Notes under the pieces: generated by a model
The model's input: the letters and a program-made list of their open reading frames with translations, nothing else
The model's database searches: none
Told to the model about the DNA's origin: nothing
From: a virus
Reading direction: 5' to 3' (one strand)
DNA length: 39,853 nucleotides
Virus record (IMG/VR): IMGVR_UViG_3300035701_000102
Location: 1-39,853 of that record
Position numbers and translations under genes: made by a program
In this document: in pieces, positions 24,010 to 31,326 of the stretch
Numbering within the stretch: position 1 is the stretch's first letter
How the letters are laid out: the number at the start of each line of letters is the position of its first letter

Positions 24010-25058
24010 TGCTCTTCTCCATCTTCAGAATCCGAGAGGAATCGGTCGTCAATGTAGATTTTAGCGGAAGGCTTGCGAGCCGACACTTTGCCGACTCCGA
24101 ATCGCAGCGAGCCGCTGCCCACGATTTCTTCCCCGGTTTTCTTTACGTGAGCGGCCAGTAGCTTTGTTCGCGCCTTCAGGGTTTCCTGGACGGCGTTCGT
24201 GGCGTCCAGGAACGCGCCGGGATTCGCCGCGCATTCGCTGATGTCCAAGCCAGCGACCGGGCAGAGCGCCGCCGCTGGGCAGATGCAGCACTTGTCAACC
24301 GTGGGCCACGCTGGAGCCTTGTCCGAGTTGTGGTAGTCACGCCACGCTCCGATTGCGCCAACGATCCTTCCCTCTAGCGCCGTGACATCACTGCGATTGT
24401 AGAAGACGCCGTAAGTCAACTGGCGCAGTCGCGTATTCCAAATCTTAACCCTGACAGCATCGACTTCTGGGTATGTCTTCAGCGTCAGGTAGGAATAGAA
24501 CGCGAACTGGAACGAAAAGCGGACTGTCTCTTCTGTCCAGTGCTTGTGTCCGGTCTTGTAATCGTATAGGTAGATCACTTCCGGCGATGGGCTGGCAATT
24601 AAAAGGTCCAGTTCGCACGTGAGCCGCACGCCACAGATGTCGTGCGCTATCTGCCCCTTCCTGTCCCCTTCGCCACCGTCATAGCGAAGAATGTTGTTGA
24701 CGTTCGTGGAAGCAATCATTTTGCACCACGGATAGACCGCTCCCTGGATGGCGGCCACGGCGTCAGGCTGGATGTCTGGCCGGGCGGCACTCACCCAGTT
24801 AAATAGCGCGTCACGCAAATCGGAGAACTGCATCGCGCCCCTGGAGTCAACGTATTCATCAATCGTCTGCTTGAAGGCGTCGTGGACCGCTTGGCCTGTG
24901 GCGCTCAGCCTGGAGTGGTTGTTGACTTTGCCCTGTTCGATCATGCGCGCGGCGGCCGGGCAGTTGGCGTATTGCTCAATCGTGGAACGATCCAGCAGGG
25001 GAGTTTCCGGCGCGTCTCCGAAATCAATAAAGCTGGAGAGTACGATGTTCTGTGTCAT
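24006..25058 (-). CDS. PD-(D/E)XK nuclease, Cas4/RecB-like with probable Fe-S cluster
   Basis: 350 residues; ATG overlaps the ERF stop. A GQAVH element near residue 55, then the catalytic ELDLLI (D151) and YDYKTG (D166, K168), the PD-(D/E)XK signature. A Cys at 33 and a C-terminal group (C257, C258, C260, C266 in KCCICPAAALCP) reproduce the four-cysteine iron-sulfur arrangement of Cas4/AddB-type nucleases. With ERF next door, it likely makes recombinogenic 3' ends as lambda exonuclease does for Beta. Confidence 0.85.
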   Translation of the reverse strand: MTQNIVLSSFIDFGDAPETPLLDRSTIEQYANCPAAARMIEQGKVNNHSRLSATGQAVHDAFKQTIDEYVDSRGAMQFSDLRDALFNWVSAARPDIQPDAVAAIQGAVYPWCKMIASTNVNNILRYDGGEGDRKGQIAHDICGVRLTCELDLLIASPSPEVIYLYDYKTGHKHWTEETVRFSFQFAFYSYLTLKTYPEVDAVRVKIWNTRLRQLTYGVFYNRSDVTALEGRIVGAIGAWRDYHNSDKAPAWPTVDKCCICPAAALCPVAGLDISECAANPGAFLDATNAVQETLKARTKLLAAHVKKTGEEIVGSGSLRFGVGKVSARKPSAKIYIDDRFLSDSEDGEEQ

Positions 25059-25774
25059 TGTGGTAATCCCATCTGCTTGCAGACAGCATCCAGCCTATCA
25101 GCGGTCCATTCATCGAACCGACTGGGATTGAACTCTTGCAGCGTCAGGCCAGTGGCTTTCAAGCAGTCTTCGCGCCACGTGTCCACAAGCACCTGCCTGT
25201 CGTCTGTTTGCTGGCGCGTGAGCCATTCCTTGAAGATTCCGTCGAACTGATCCCGCGTGATGCGCTGATCCCTTGGCTGCGCCGTTTTGGCGTTCGCGTC
25301 TGGAGCAGGATTCGGATGCTCAACAGGCAGTCCGTCCGAGTCCACAGAGGCAGTGGGAATCTTCAATAGCTGCAAGATTGCGTATTTGTCGGCTGCCGAC
25401 ATGGCCTTGTTTGATGCCTTGTCGCCCGAATAATCCATGCCCTCACCCACAACTTCCGTGGAGACGCTCGATCCATCCTCTGCCCAAAAGGTGTATTGCA
25501 TTGTCAGGATGGCGTGGACATACGACGTTCCCTTTTTACTGGACCCCTCTTTGTGTTCCGCCTTGATGATGGTGGAAGTAGAGAAGACGCCATGCTCCGC
25601 GAAGTGGGGATGGACGGCGTTATACACTTGGTCGATGCCACGGAAGTTGTACTTTTGCTCCGTGTTCTTTTGCGACTTGGCAATCGGTTCGACAGCGCGC
25701 ATGATGGCCACGATTGCCCGATAGATCATCGGACTCTTCGGAATGTCGATTACAACGCCTTCAATGGACTCCAT
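25055..25774 (-). CDS. erf: ERF-family single-strand DNA annealing protein
   Basis: 239 residues; ATG preceded by gcgggggaacca. The hallmark blocks are YNFRGIDQVYNAVHPHFAEHG and GEGMDYSGDKASNKAMSAADKYAILQLLKIPT, which are characteristic of the ERF superfamily. Anneals single strands in phage recombination. Partner nuclease gene follows with an ATGA overlap. Confidence 0.9.
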   Translation of the reverse strand: MESIEGVVIDIPKSPMIYRAIVAIMRAVEPIAKSQKNTEQKYNFRGIDQVYNAVHPHFAEHGVFSTSTIIKAEHKEGSSKKGTSYVHAILTMQYTFWAEDGSSVSTEVVGEGMDYSGDKASNKAMSAADKYAILQLLKIPTASVDSDGLPVEHPNPAPDANAKTAQPRDQRITRDQFDGIFKEWLTRQQTDDRQVLVDTWREDCLKATGLTLQEFNPSRFDEWTADRLDAVCKQMGLPQ

Positions 25775-25802
25775 TGGTTCCCCCGCAAGGTGAATGATTG
25801 GA

Positions 25803-26048
25803 TTACTTTGCCGCCGCTGTTTCGTGTTTAGCCTCTTCCTTGGCTGGCTCAGTCAGGGCGATTTCCGCCGTGGGGCAAAGCGCCTCAATGGCGTCAAAGA
25901 CCGCGTTCGCCTTCTCCCTGACTCCCTTGATGCAGGCCCGTTTCGTCAGGCTGTCGCACATCGACTGAACGGCCGAAAAGGCCCGTAGATCGCTTGTATT
26001 CAGCTTCGCCACCATCGTTTTCTTCCGAAGATTTTCCCTGATTTCCAT
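25803..26048 (-). CDS. Hypothetical small helical protein
   Basis: 81 residues; ATG after ggagcgcggca. Helical and Ala/Glu-rich at the end. No family recognised. First gene of the leftward operon, about 45 bases downstream of the leftward promoter. Confidence 0.55.
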   Translation of the reverse strand: MEIRENLRKKTMVAKLNTSDLRAFSAVQSMCDSLTKRACIKGVREKANAVFDAIEALCPTAEIALTEPAKEEAKHETAAAK

Positions 26049-26069
26049 TGCCGCGCTCCAAAATTGTGT

Positions 26070-26097
26070 TTGACAAACCGTAAAAGGACGCTATGAT
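26070..26097 (+). promoter_or_regulatory. Rightward sigma70-type promoter
   Basis: TTGACA (26070-26075), 16 bases, TATGAT (26092-26097). Transcription would start near 26104, about 31 bases before the regulator gene at 26136. Confidence 0.75.
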
Positions 26098-26098
26098 G

Positions 26099-26126
26099 AT
26101 TATGTCAGCGGGGAACCTAATGTCAA
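26099..26126 (-). promoter_or_regulatory. Leftward sigma70-type promoter
   Basis: On the minus strand TTGACA (26126-26121), 16 bases, CATAAT (26104-26099). It points into the recombination operon. Its core overlaps the start region of the rightward promoter, so the two face each other and cannot both be occupied. Confidence 0.7.
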
Positions 26127-26135
26127 GAGGCAGAA

Positions 26136-26345
26136 ATGAAACTTTCCGTAAATCAACGGTCCATGCTACGCAAGGCGCGGATCGGCAAGGGACTATCGCA
26201 AGTCAAGGCCGCGAAGGCGGCCAAGATTAACGCCACCTACTGGTGCGCTTGCGAGCGGGGACTGAGGGAGCCTAGCCTGAAGATTGCCAGTCGCATGTAT
26301 TCCGTCGTAGGCATTAGGCTTGAAGTTGGCATGACGGCAAAATAA
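26136..26345 (+). CDS. Small helix-turn-helix regulator (Cro/CI-like)
   Basis: 69 residues; ATG after aagaggcagaa. One compact lambda-repressor-like HTH: LRKARIGKGLSQVKAAKAAKINATYWCACERGLREPSLKIASRMYSVV. No effector domain, so Cro-like in size. It is placed right after the two facing promoters, and is the natural candidate to control them; the operator is not resolved. Confidence 0.8.
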   Translation: MKLSVNQRSMLRKARIGKGLSQVKAAKAAKINATYWCACERGLREPSLKIASRMYSVVGIRLEVGMTAK

Positions 26346-26351
26346 TTGTGA

Positions 26352-26380
26352 TTGACGCGGCGATTCTAAAGTGATTCAAT
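26352..26380 (+). promoter_or_regulatory. Possible promoter of the initiator leader
   Basis: TTGACG (26352-26357), 17 bases, TTCAAT (26375-26380). The -10 is weak (4 of 6). If used, its RNA would begin close to 26387, exactly at the structured leader. Confidence 0.45.
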
Positions 26381-26389
26381 GGCGACCGT

Positions 26390-26481
26390 CCTGCTACGGA
26401 CACGAAACAAATCGCCCGCTTAGGGCGTCAGTCGCCCGGCCCGCATCTTTCCGTAGCAGGGAATGTGGGCCGGGCTTTTTT
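26390..26481 (+). promoter_or_regulatory. Structured leader with terminator (attenuator-like)
   Basis: The terminator stem is gcccggcccgcat (26434-26446) with atgtgggccgggc (26463-26475), then TTTTTT. Its 16-base loop contains tccgtagcagg (26450-26460), the exact complement of cctgctacgga (26390-26400) upstream. A small hairpin cgccc/gggcg (26413-26427) lies between. The upstream segment could pair with the terminator loop as a pseudoknot or compete with it. The start codon of the initiator gene (26500) follows by 18 bases. Confidence 0.7.
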
Positions 26482-26499
26482 ATTGCAGGGAGGATGCCG

Positions 26500-27378
26500 A
26501 TGGCCGCCAGTTGGGTCAAGATGAGAACCGACCTGTACCGCGATCCAAAGGTCTGCGCCATGGCCGAAGAGTTGGATGACCCGGACGGTCCTCTGGCTCG
26601 ATATGTGAGCCAAAATTGCCAGTGTGACATGGCCGTAACGCGTAACGTAACGCGTAACGCCGTAGTCGGGTCACTCGTTACGTTATGGGGCGTAACGCGC
26701 GTTATCGGTAAGCGTAACGCGCTTGATCTTGTGTTACCAAAAATGACTCTCAGTGTGCTAGACGACATGGCCGAGTTACCTGGAATTGGGGCTGCCATGG
26801 CTGCCGTTGGCTGGGCCATAGAAACCACGGAAGGGGTTGTTTTCCCGAACTTTTTTGATGAATACAATGTTGACCCTGCCAGTAAGGCAGCCGACCGGCA
26901 GCGGCGATATAGGGATCGTAAGCGTGACGTAACGCGTGACGTAACGCGTGACGACAGAGGAGAGGAGAGGAGAGAAGAGAGCATGTCCCTGTGTGTAGCT
27001 AAAGCTAAAAGGGTTACTTGTAACCCCAGGAAGGCGGCCGGGGTGTTTTCAACACTGACGGAATCCGACATCCAAAGTGACATCAAGCTTCTCCGATGGT
27101 TTGAATACGCCTCCAAGCGGCGTAAGCCTGTGGTTGATCCAGGGGAAGAAAATGCGCTGCTTGTTTTCGGGGCCGCTGAGCGCGCCATCGAAAAGTCCGA
27201 TGAACGCGGTCCTGTGGCGCTTTTCGCGTACATCGTCAGCAAGAAAATGTGGCACTTGATTTCCAACGCGCAGGAAGACCGCGCACGTAAGCGATTGCAC
27301 GCCGCGATGTATCCAGAGCAAACCAACGGCGCGCCGAAATCTTTCATTCCAACTTTCAATGGAGTATCCGATGATTGA
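26500..27378 (+). CDS. Replication initiator-like protein carrying internal iterons
   Basis: 292 residues from the ATG at 26500, chosen because the GGGAGG ribosome site directly abuts the earlier ATG at 26494. N-terminal part MAASWVKMRTDLYRDPKVCAMAE looks like a phage replisome-organizer winged-helix. The middle is basic, with repeated VTRN and VTRD motifs that reflect DNA repeats, and a C-terminal part (SDIKLLRWFEYASKRRKP, ALLVFGAAERAIEK) that may load the helicase. The next gene is a DnaB-type helicase, overlapping by 8 bases. Function of the exact domains is inferred. Confidence 0.6.
   Translation: MAASWVKMRTDLYRDPKVCAMAEELDDPDGPLARYVSQNCQCDMAVTRNVTRNAVVGSLVTLWGVTRVIGKRNALDLVLPKMTLSVLDDMAELPGIGAAMAAVGWAIETTEGVVFPNFFDEYNVDPASKAADRQRRYRDRKRDVTRDVTRDDRGEERREESMSLCVAKAKRVTCNPRKAAGVFSTLTESDIQSDIKLLRWFEYASKRRKPVVDPGEENALLVFGAAERAIEKSDERGPVALFAYIVSKKMWHLISNAQEDRARKRLHAAMYPEQTNGAPKSFIPTFNGVSDD
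26634..26946. repeat. Iteron cluster (CGTAACG), probable replication origin
   Basis: CGTAACG occurs at 26634, 26641, 26646, 26653, 26691, 26713, 26928 and 26940 on the plus strand and inverted (CGTTACG) at 26676; four of these are the longer CGTAACGCGT. They fall in two groups inside the initiator gene and are followed by a 26-base purine-only tract (26956-26981). This is the arrangement of lambda O and its origin. Confidence 0.65.
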
Positions 27379-28735
27379 AACATCCAGCGATCCAGTCGCA
27401 GAGTCGGCCTTGATTGGCAGCATCATGCTTGACCCATCCATCGCAGATGAAGTTTCCACAGTTATTTCGCCGGAAGACTTCGCTGATCCAGAAAAGGCGA
27501 CGATCTATCGCGCCCAACTTGCGCTCATTGCGTCTGGAGCCAAGCCGGATGCCGTAATGCTTCCCAAGGCGCTCAAAAAGTCTGGCGACTGGGGAGACGA
27601 CAAAGTGAACGCGGCGATGATTGCCGAGTGCGTGATGTCCGTGGGGCACGCGGGCAACGCGGTCTACTACGCGAAGACGATCCGAGAGTGGGCGGTGCGT
27701 AAGTCGATGAAGACCATCGGTTCGATCATGGCGCGCGATGCAATGGACGCCACAAAAGACGCAAGCGAATTACTGAGCGCGGCAGAGTCAAACATCTTCG
27801 CGCTATCTGAAGGCACGCTTTCCACGGAATCAAAACCAGTGTCCGATGTTGTGATGGAAGTGATGCAACTCCTGGAGCGCCGTCGCGGAGGCTCAACAGA
27901 TTTCGGTGTATCCACGGGATATTCCGACATCGACAACATCACGGGAGGATTGCGGAATGGAGAATTGATCGTGGTTGCCGCGCGGCCCGGCATCGGCAAG
28001 AGCGCGTTCGCGCTGTGCGTGGCGCGTCACGTTTCGCTGAAGTGCGAAGAGCCAGTGCTGTACCTGTCGCTGGAAATGTCTCGGCTGGAGTTGGGCGAGC
28101 GGTTGGTTAGCGGAGAGGCGCGCGTGGACTCCAGAAGTATTCGCAATAACTTCTTGTCGCAGCGCGATTGTGAAGACTTGGTGAGCGCTCAATCCAGGCT
28201 CCAGCAGTGTCCGCTCTACGTGCATGACGAGTCGATGTTGACGGTGGCGCATGTTGGTTCCTTGGCGCGGCGACTGAAGCGCAAACGCGGACTCAAATTG
28301 ATTGTGCTTGATTATCTGCAACTGCTCACGCCCGATGATCGAAAAGCACCGCGACAGGAACAAGTGGCCTGCATGACGCGCAGGCTGAAAGGCTTAGCGC
28401 GCGAGTTGAATGTTCCGATCCTGTGCCTATGCCAACTGAACCGCGAAGTTGAAAAGGGAACCGACATGCGACCGCGCTTGTGCCACCTGCGCGAGTCAGG
28501 CGCAATCGAACAAGACGCCGATGTGGTGATGATGCTGCACCGTCAGCGCGGCAAGGAAGATCAGGGACCGATGAATACCGAAGTGCTGATTGCCAAGAAT
28601 CGAAACGGCCGCGTAGGCGATGCGCTGCTGTCGTGGCTGCCGCATTTTGTTTGTTTTGAAGCAGCGGCAAGGCCCGACCAGACGCAGCGATATTCGGAGT
28701 TTGACGCCTATCGTGATAGCAGCGGGGACTTTTAG
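27371..28735 (+). CDS. dnaB: Replicative DnaB-type helicase
   Basis: 454 residues from the ATG at 27371 (after ggagtatccg). N-terminal DnaB domain (VAESALIGSIMLDPSIADEV), then linker, then RecA-like domain: Walker A ARPGIGKSAF near residue 204, VLYLSLEMSRLELGERLV, Walker B KLIVLDYLQLL near residue 310, and IEQDADVVMMLHR. All motifs are intact, so an active 5'-3' hexameric helicase is expected. It is the main replication protein of this phage here, next to the initiator and iterons. Confidence 0.95.
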   Translation: MIETSSDPVAESALIGSIMLDPSIADEVSTVISPEDFADPEKATIYRAQLALIASGAKPDAVMLPKALKKSGDWGDDKVNAAMIAECVMSVGHAGNAVYYAKTIREWAVRKSMKTIGSIMARDAMDATKDASELLSAAESNIFALSEGTLSTESKPVSDVVMEVMQLLERRRGGSTDFGVSTGYSDIDNITGGLRNGELIVVAARPGIGKSAFALCVARHVSLKCEEPVLYLSLEMSRLELGERLVSGEARVDSRSIRNNFLSQRDCEDLVSAQSRLQQCPLYVHDESMLTVAHVGSLARRLKRKRGLKLIVLDYLQLLTPDDRKAPRQEQVACMTRRLKGLARELNVPILCLCQLNREVEKGTDMRPRLCHLRESGAIEQDADVVMMLHRQRGKEDQGPMNTEVLIAKNRNGRVGDALLSWLPHFVCFEAAARPDQTQRYSEFDAYRDSSGDF

Positions 28736-28740
28736 TGACC

Positions 28741-28769
28741 TTGACGCCCCGCAAATGTTAGGGCATAAT
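28741..28769 (+). promoter_or_regulatory. Strong promoter, probably giving a leaderless mRNA
   Basis: TTGACG (28741-28746), 17 bases, CATAAT (28764-28769). The start codon at 28778 is only eight bases after the -10, so the RNA would begin at or just before the ATG. Confidence 0.65.
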
Positions 28770-28777
28770 TCGGCGCA

Positions 28778-29386
28778 ATGCCCACCATTGCCCGCTGGTC
28801 TACAGTCGAGAAAAAGATTCGTAGCGGCGACCTGCTTTTGTGGAGCGGCAGCGGTGTCCTTTCGGCGTCATGGTGGATTGCTAGGGCATCATGCAGCCAA
28901 TACACCCACGCCGCAATGGCGAGCGTTGACTCGGACGGTGTTGACGTTGTAGAAATGACTTTCAATGGCGGCCGATGCTGGGACTTGTACGATCAAGTCA
29001 AGCGGTGGCCGATGCAGTGGTCATGGCGTCCCATTCGGTGGGAGTTCAGCCGTGAGTACGATGGCGAAGCCGCAGCGGCAGTGGCCAGACAAATCGCCCG
29101 GCAAGGCTACGGGTGGAGTGGCGTCCTGCGGGTCGCGCTCAAGTACGCGCCAGGACTCCGCGAGTGGATCGGCATTGGGGATGAAGGCGACATTCGGCCA
29201 AGCGCCGAAAAGCTGGAAGAGACATTCAATAAGCCGATGTTCTGTTCTGAAATGGTTCACACGGCTGCTCACTTGGGAGGCGGAATACTTCCGGTCCAGG
29301 GTTTGTCACGGCGCTTCGTCGCGCCAGCCGATGTGGCTCATTCGATTTTGTGGGACTCAGAAAAGGGAGCGGTGTTAATACCATGA
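28778..29386 (+). CDS. Permuted NlpC/P60 (YiiX/YaeF-like) peptidase
   Basis: 202 residues. GDLLLWSGSG at the start, then SQYTHAAMAS (H44) and a late FCSEMV (C155): the His-then-Cys order of permuted papain-like NlpC/P60 enzymes. No signal peptide is seen. Such proteins often cut amide bonds in peptidoglycan or lipids, so a lysis or envelope role is plausible. It leads the exported-protein cassette and overlaps the next start (ATGA). Confidence 0.65.
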   Translation: MPTIARWSTVEKKIRSGDLLLWSGSGVLSASWWIARASCSQYTHAAMASVDSDGVDVVEMTFNGGRCWDLYDQVKRWPMQWSWRPIRWEFSREYDGEAAAAVARQIARQGYGWSGVLRVALKYAPGLREWIGIGDEGDIRPSAEKLEETFNKPMFCSEMVHTAAHLGGGILPVQGLSRRFVAPADVAHSILWDSEKGAVLIP

Positions 29387-29802
29387 GAGCGATCATCTTT
29401 TTCCTTGCCGTGATATTTTCGTTCCGCTGCTACGCGGCGACGGAAGCGCTCGAAGAGGTCAACGCGAAACGCGAAGAGCGCGGGCTGCAAAAGTTCATCG
29501 AAGACAAGTCGCTAACCAAGGCCGCGAAGTCGTGCGCGGACTTTCGCGCAGAACGGCTAATCAGTGGCCACACTTCCAACGACTTCAATGCAGTGCCAAC
29601 CGGCGCTAAGGCCGACGCCGCTGGCTGCGCCGCGTGGCCACCTAGCATGGGCTGGGGTTCGTGCTGTGCTTACGAACACTGGAAGTTTGCAGGTGCTGCC
29701 TGGGCAATGGGCCGCGACGGAAAACGATACATGCACTTATTCGTTCGTGAGGGCGACGGCGGCGGCAGCGGATTTTGGCGCGGCCGTCGTGGCAGACGGT
29801 AA
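29383..29802 (+). CDS. Secreted CAP-domain protein
   Basis: 139 residues from the ATG at 29383. A signal peptide (MRAIIFFLAVIFSFRCYA) precedes a CAP/SCP-like domain: EVNAKREERGLQKF, SGHTSNDF and AAWPPSMGWGSCCAYEHWKFAGAAWAMG. From memory this exact variety is frequent in planctomycetes and their phages. Role unknown; CAP proteins are secreted and sometimes bind lipids or act in peptidase-like ways. Confidence 0.7.
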   Translation: MRAIIFFLAVIFSFRCYAATEALEEVNAKREERGLQKFIEDKSLTKAAKSCADFRAERLISGHTSNDFNAVPTGAKADAAGCAAWPPSMGWGSCCAYEHWKFAGAAWAMGRDGKRYMHLFVREGDGGGSGFWRGRRGRR

Positions 29803-29825
29803 CTTTGTTTTGAAGGGAGAAAAAA

Positions 29826-30812
29826 GTGCTGGAAGAAAAAAGAAATATCGTGGCGATGTTGATTGCAGCGACCTGCGGGCTGGCGATAGTTTTCGCGCTG
29901 GGTGCGAGCAAGCCAGAGCCGCAACCACAACCGCAGCCACCGCAAGTTGTGGTCATCAAGTACGTCAAGGTGACCACCGAAGCTCCAGTGGTTGTTCAGC
30001 GTCCAGCTAGGCTGCACTGCATTCCGTTCCTGGGCCGCGTCCGGTTTGCGTTCGCGCCGTATGCGTACACCCAGAAGTACATTCGGCCGCAATGCGTTCT
30101 GGCCGAGCGGCGTGGTTGCCGTCCGGTGGTGGTTGTACCCGGCCCTAAGCCTGTTCCGTGTCCGCATTGTCCCAAGGGGGACATGATGAAGCGGCGGCAT
30201 TATATTTTCCGCCACCACTGCCCGAAGCCGAAGTGCGAAGATGGAAAATGCGGGGACGAAATCATCCACGATGGGATCATCCACGGTGGAAAATGCGGGC
30301 ACGGTGGAAAATGCGGGGCCAATGCTGTTCCGCCACCTGACCCGAAACCGGCCAAGGCTGTTGATGGCTCAGTCGATGTGACAGCAACGGATGCTTCAGC
30401 CACCGTTTTCGTCACCGACAAGAACGGAAATACTATTGCGGCTACACCTTCCACGGCGAAGACTCCATTGGTGGATAATCCCACTGTTGAAAAGATGTTC
30501 GCCGTGAGTAATCACTTGCGGGTTGAGAACCATCTAGCTAAGCAAAAACTTTCCGGTGAGTTGTGTCGGTTCGCCAAGGAACACGCGGAGCAGATGGCCT
30601 CTAGCGGAAAGGCTAGGCATAGCAAGGGAGGATACCCAGAAGTTGTTGGAACTTATCTGGATGTGAACCAAACATTCAACGCCTGGATGCACTCGCGCAA
30701 AGACAGGAAGGCCATCCTGGGAGCCTACGAAGTGTGCGGCTACGGCCACGCCAAGGCGAAGGATGGCACGCAGTATTTCTGTGGAGTTTTTTCTGGGAAG
30801 GAAAAGCCGTGA
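29826..30812 (+). CDS. Membrane-anchored protein with C-terminal CAP domain
   Basis: 328 residues from a GTG preceded by gaagggagaaaaaa. N-terminal membrane segment (NIVAMLIAATCGLAIVFALG), Pro/Gln-rich linker (PEPQPQPQPPQ), a Cys/His-rich middle with repeated GGKCGH, then a CAP domain near the C-terminus: VEKMFAVSNHLRVENHL, LCRFAKEHAEQMASSG, and a final GYGHAKAKDGTQYFCGVF. Likely periplasmic. Second CAP protein in a row. Confidence 0.65.
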   Translation: MLEEKRNIVAMLIAATCGLAIVFALGASKPEPQPQPQPPQVVVIKYVKVTTEAPVVVQRPARLHCIPFLGRVRFAFAPYAYTQKYIRPQCVLAERRGCRPVVVVPGPKPVPCPHCPKGDMMKRRHYIFRHHCPKPKCEDGKCGDEIIHDGIIHGGKCGHGGKCGANAVPPPDPKPAKAVDGSVDVTATDASATVFVTDKNGNTIAATPSTAKTPLVDNPTVEKMFAVSNHLRVENHLAKQKLSGELCRFAKEHAEQMASSGKARHSKGGYPEVVGTYLDVNQTFNAWMHSRKDRKAILGAYEVCGYGHAKAKDGTQYFCGVFSGKEKP

Positions 30813-30907
30813 TAGCCTTCCCGTCATGGTTCGCCTATTTGATTTTGATGGTAGCGCCATGGTCGATCCGTCGTGAAGGCGATTCTGATAGTCCTGGTGG
30901 CTATTAG
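30809..30907 (+). CDS. 32-residue membrane-type small protein
   Basis: GTG overlapping the preceding stop (GTGA), with aaggaaaagcc upstream. The chain has one hydrophobic segment (FAYLILMVAPW) and a charged tail. Below usual gene-calling limits; support is start context and hydrophobicity. Confidence 0.4.
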   Translation: MIAFPSWFAYLILMVAPWSIRREGDSDSPGGY

Positions 30908-30965
30908 TGTTTCGATATGGGCCATGTGGCCCGGTGACGATCCGCACGAAAGGAAGATGAAATGA
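30873..30965 (+). CDS. 30-residue single-span small protein, overlapping the previous one
   Basis: GTG at 30873, in another frame of the preceding small gene (35 bases shared), ending with an ATGA overlap to the next gene. AILIVLVAISVSIWAMW forms one transmembrane segment. No visible ribosome site, so expression is uncertain. Confidence 0.35.
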   Translation: MKAILIVLVAISVSIWAMWPGDDPHERKMK

Positions 30966-31324
30966 ATCGCCTATTCCTTGCCGCCGCCCTGGTCGCAGTT
31001 GCTGGATGCCAGCAAGCGCAGCCGCCAGCGGTGAATCAAACCGTCAATGCCTCACCAGACCAGTACGCCTTGGCTCAGCCTATCGTGACGGTCGAAACCG
31101 TTCCCGTGTCCTATGTAGGTCCGCGATACATCTATCGCGGTTCGCATTTCTATTACTGGGGCGCTCCGTACTATGGATACTACGCATGTCGTCCTGGAGT
31201 CTCCGTGAATCCCGTATGCGTGCGCACCGGCCCGCGAGTCGTGGTCAATGCGCCGTTCGTTCACGTAGACGCTCCAGTGCGCCCGCGCCCAGTGCCAGTG
31301 GTAGAGCCAAGTCCGAGACATTGA
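30962..31324 (+). CDS. Lipoprotein, proline/tyrosine-rich
   Basis: 120 residues; ATG after gaaaggaagatgaa. Lipobox VAVAGC at residues 11-16 with C16 as the lipidated residue; the mature part is Tyr/Gly/Pro-rich (YYWGAPYYGYYACRPG) and has a Pro/Arg-rich end. Could be an outer-membrane lipoprotein such as an o-spanin, but the length and composition are not typical. Confidence 0.65.
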   Translation: MNRLFLAAALVAVAGCQQAQPPAVNQTVNASPDQYALAQPIVTVETVPVSYVGPRYIYRGSHFYYWGAPYYGYYACRPGVSVNPVCVRTGPRVVVNAPFVHVDAPVRPRPVPVVEPSPRH

Positions 31325-31326
31325 CC

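Noticed and set aside
24006-25774. CRISPR adaptation locus, because of the Cas4-like nuclease
   Set aside because: No cas1, cas2 or array is present; the pairing with ERF shows a phage recombination function.
26634-26949. CRISPR array reading of the CGTAACG repeats
   Set aside because: Repeat units are short, overlapping and irregularly spaced inside a coding gene with no spacers; iterons fit better.
26394-27383. Long minus-strand open frame opposite the initiator gene
   Set aside because: It mirrors the repeat-rich initiator frame, runs through the terminator and has no ribosome site.
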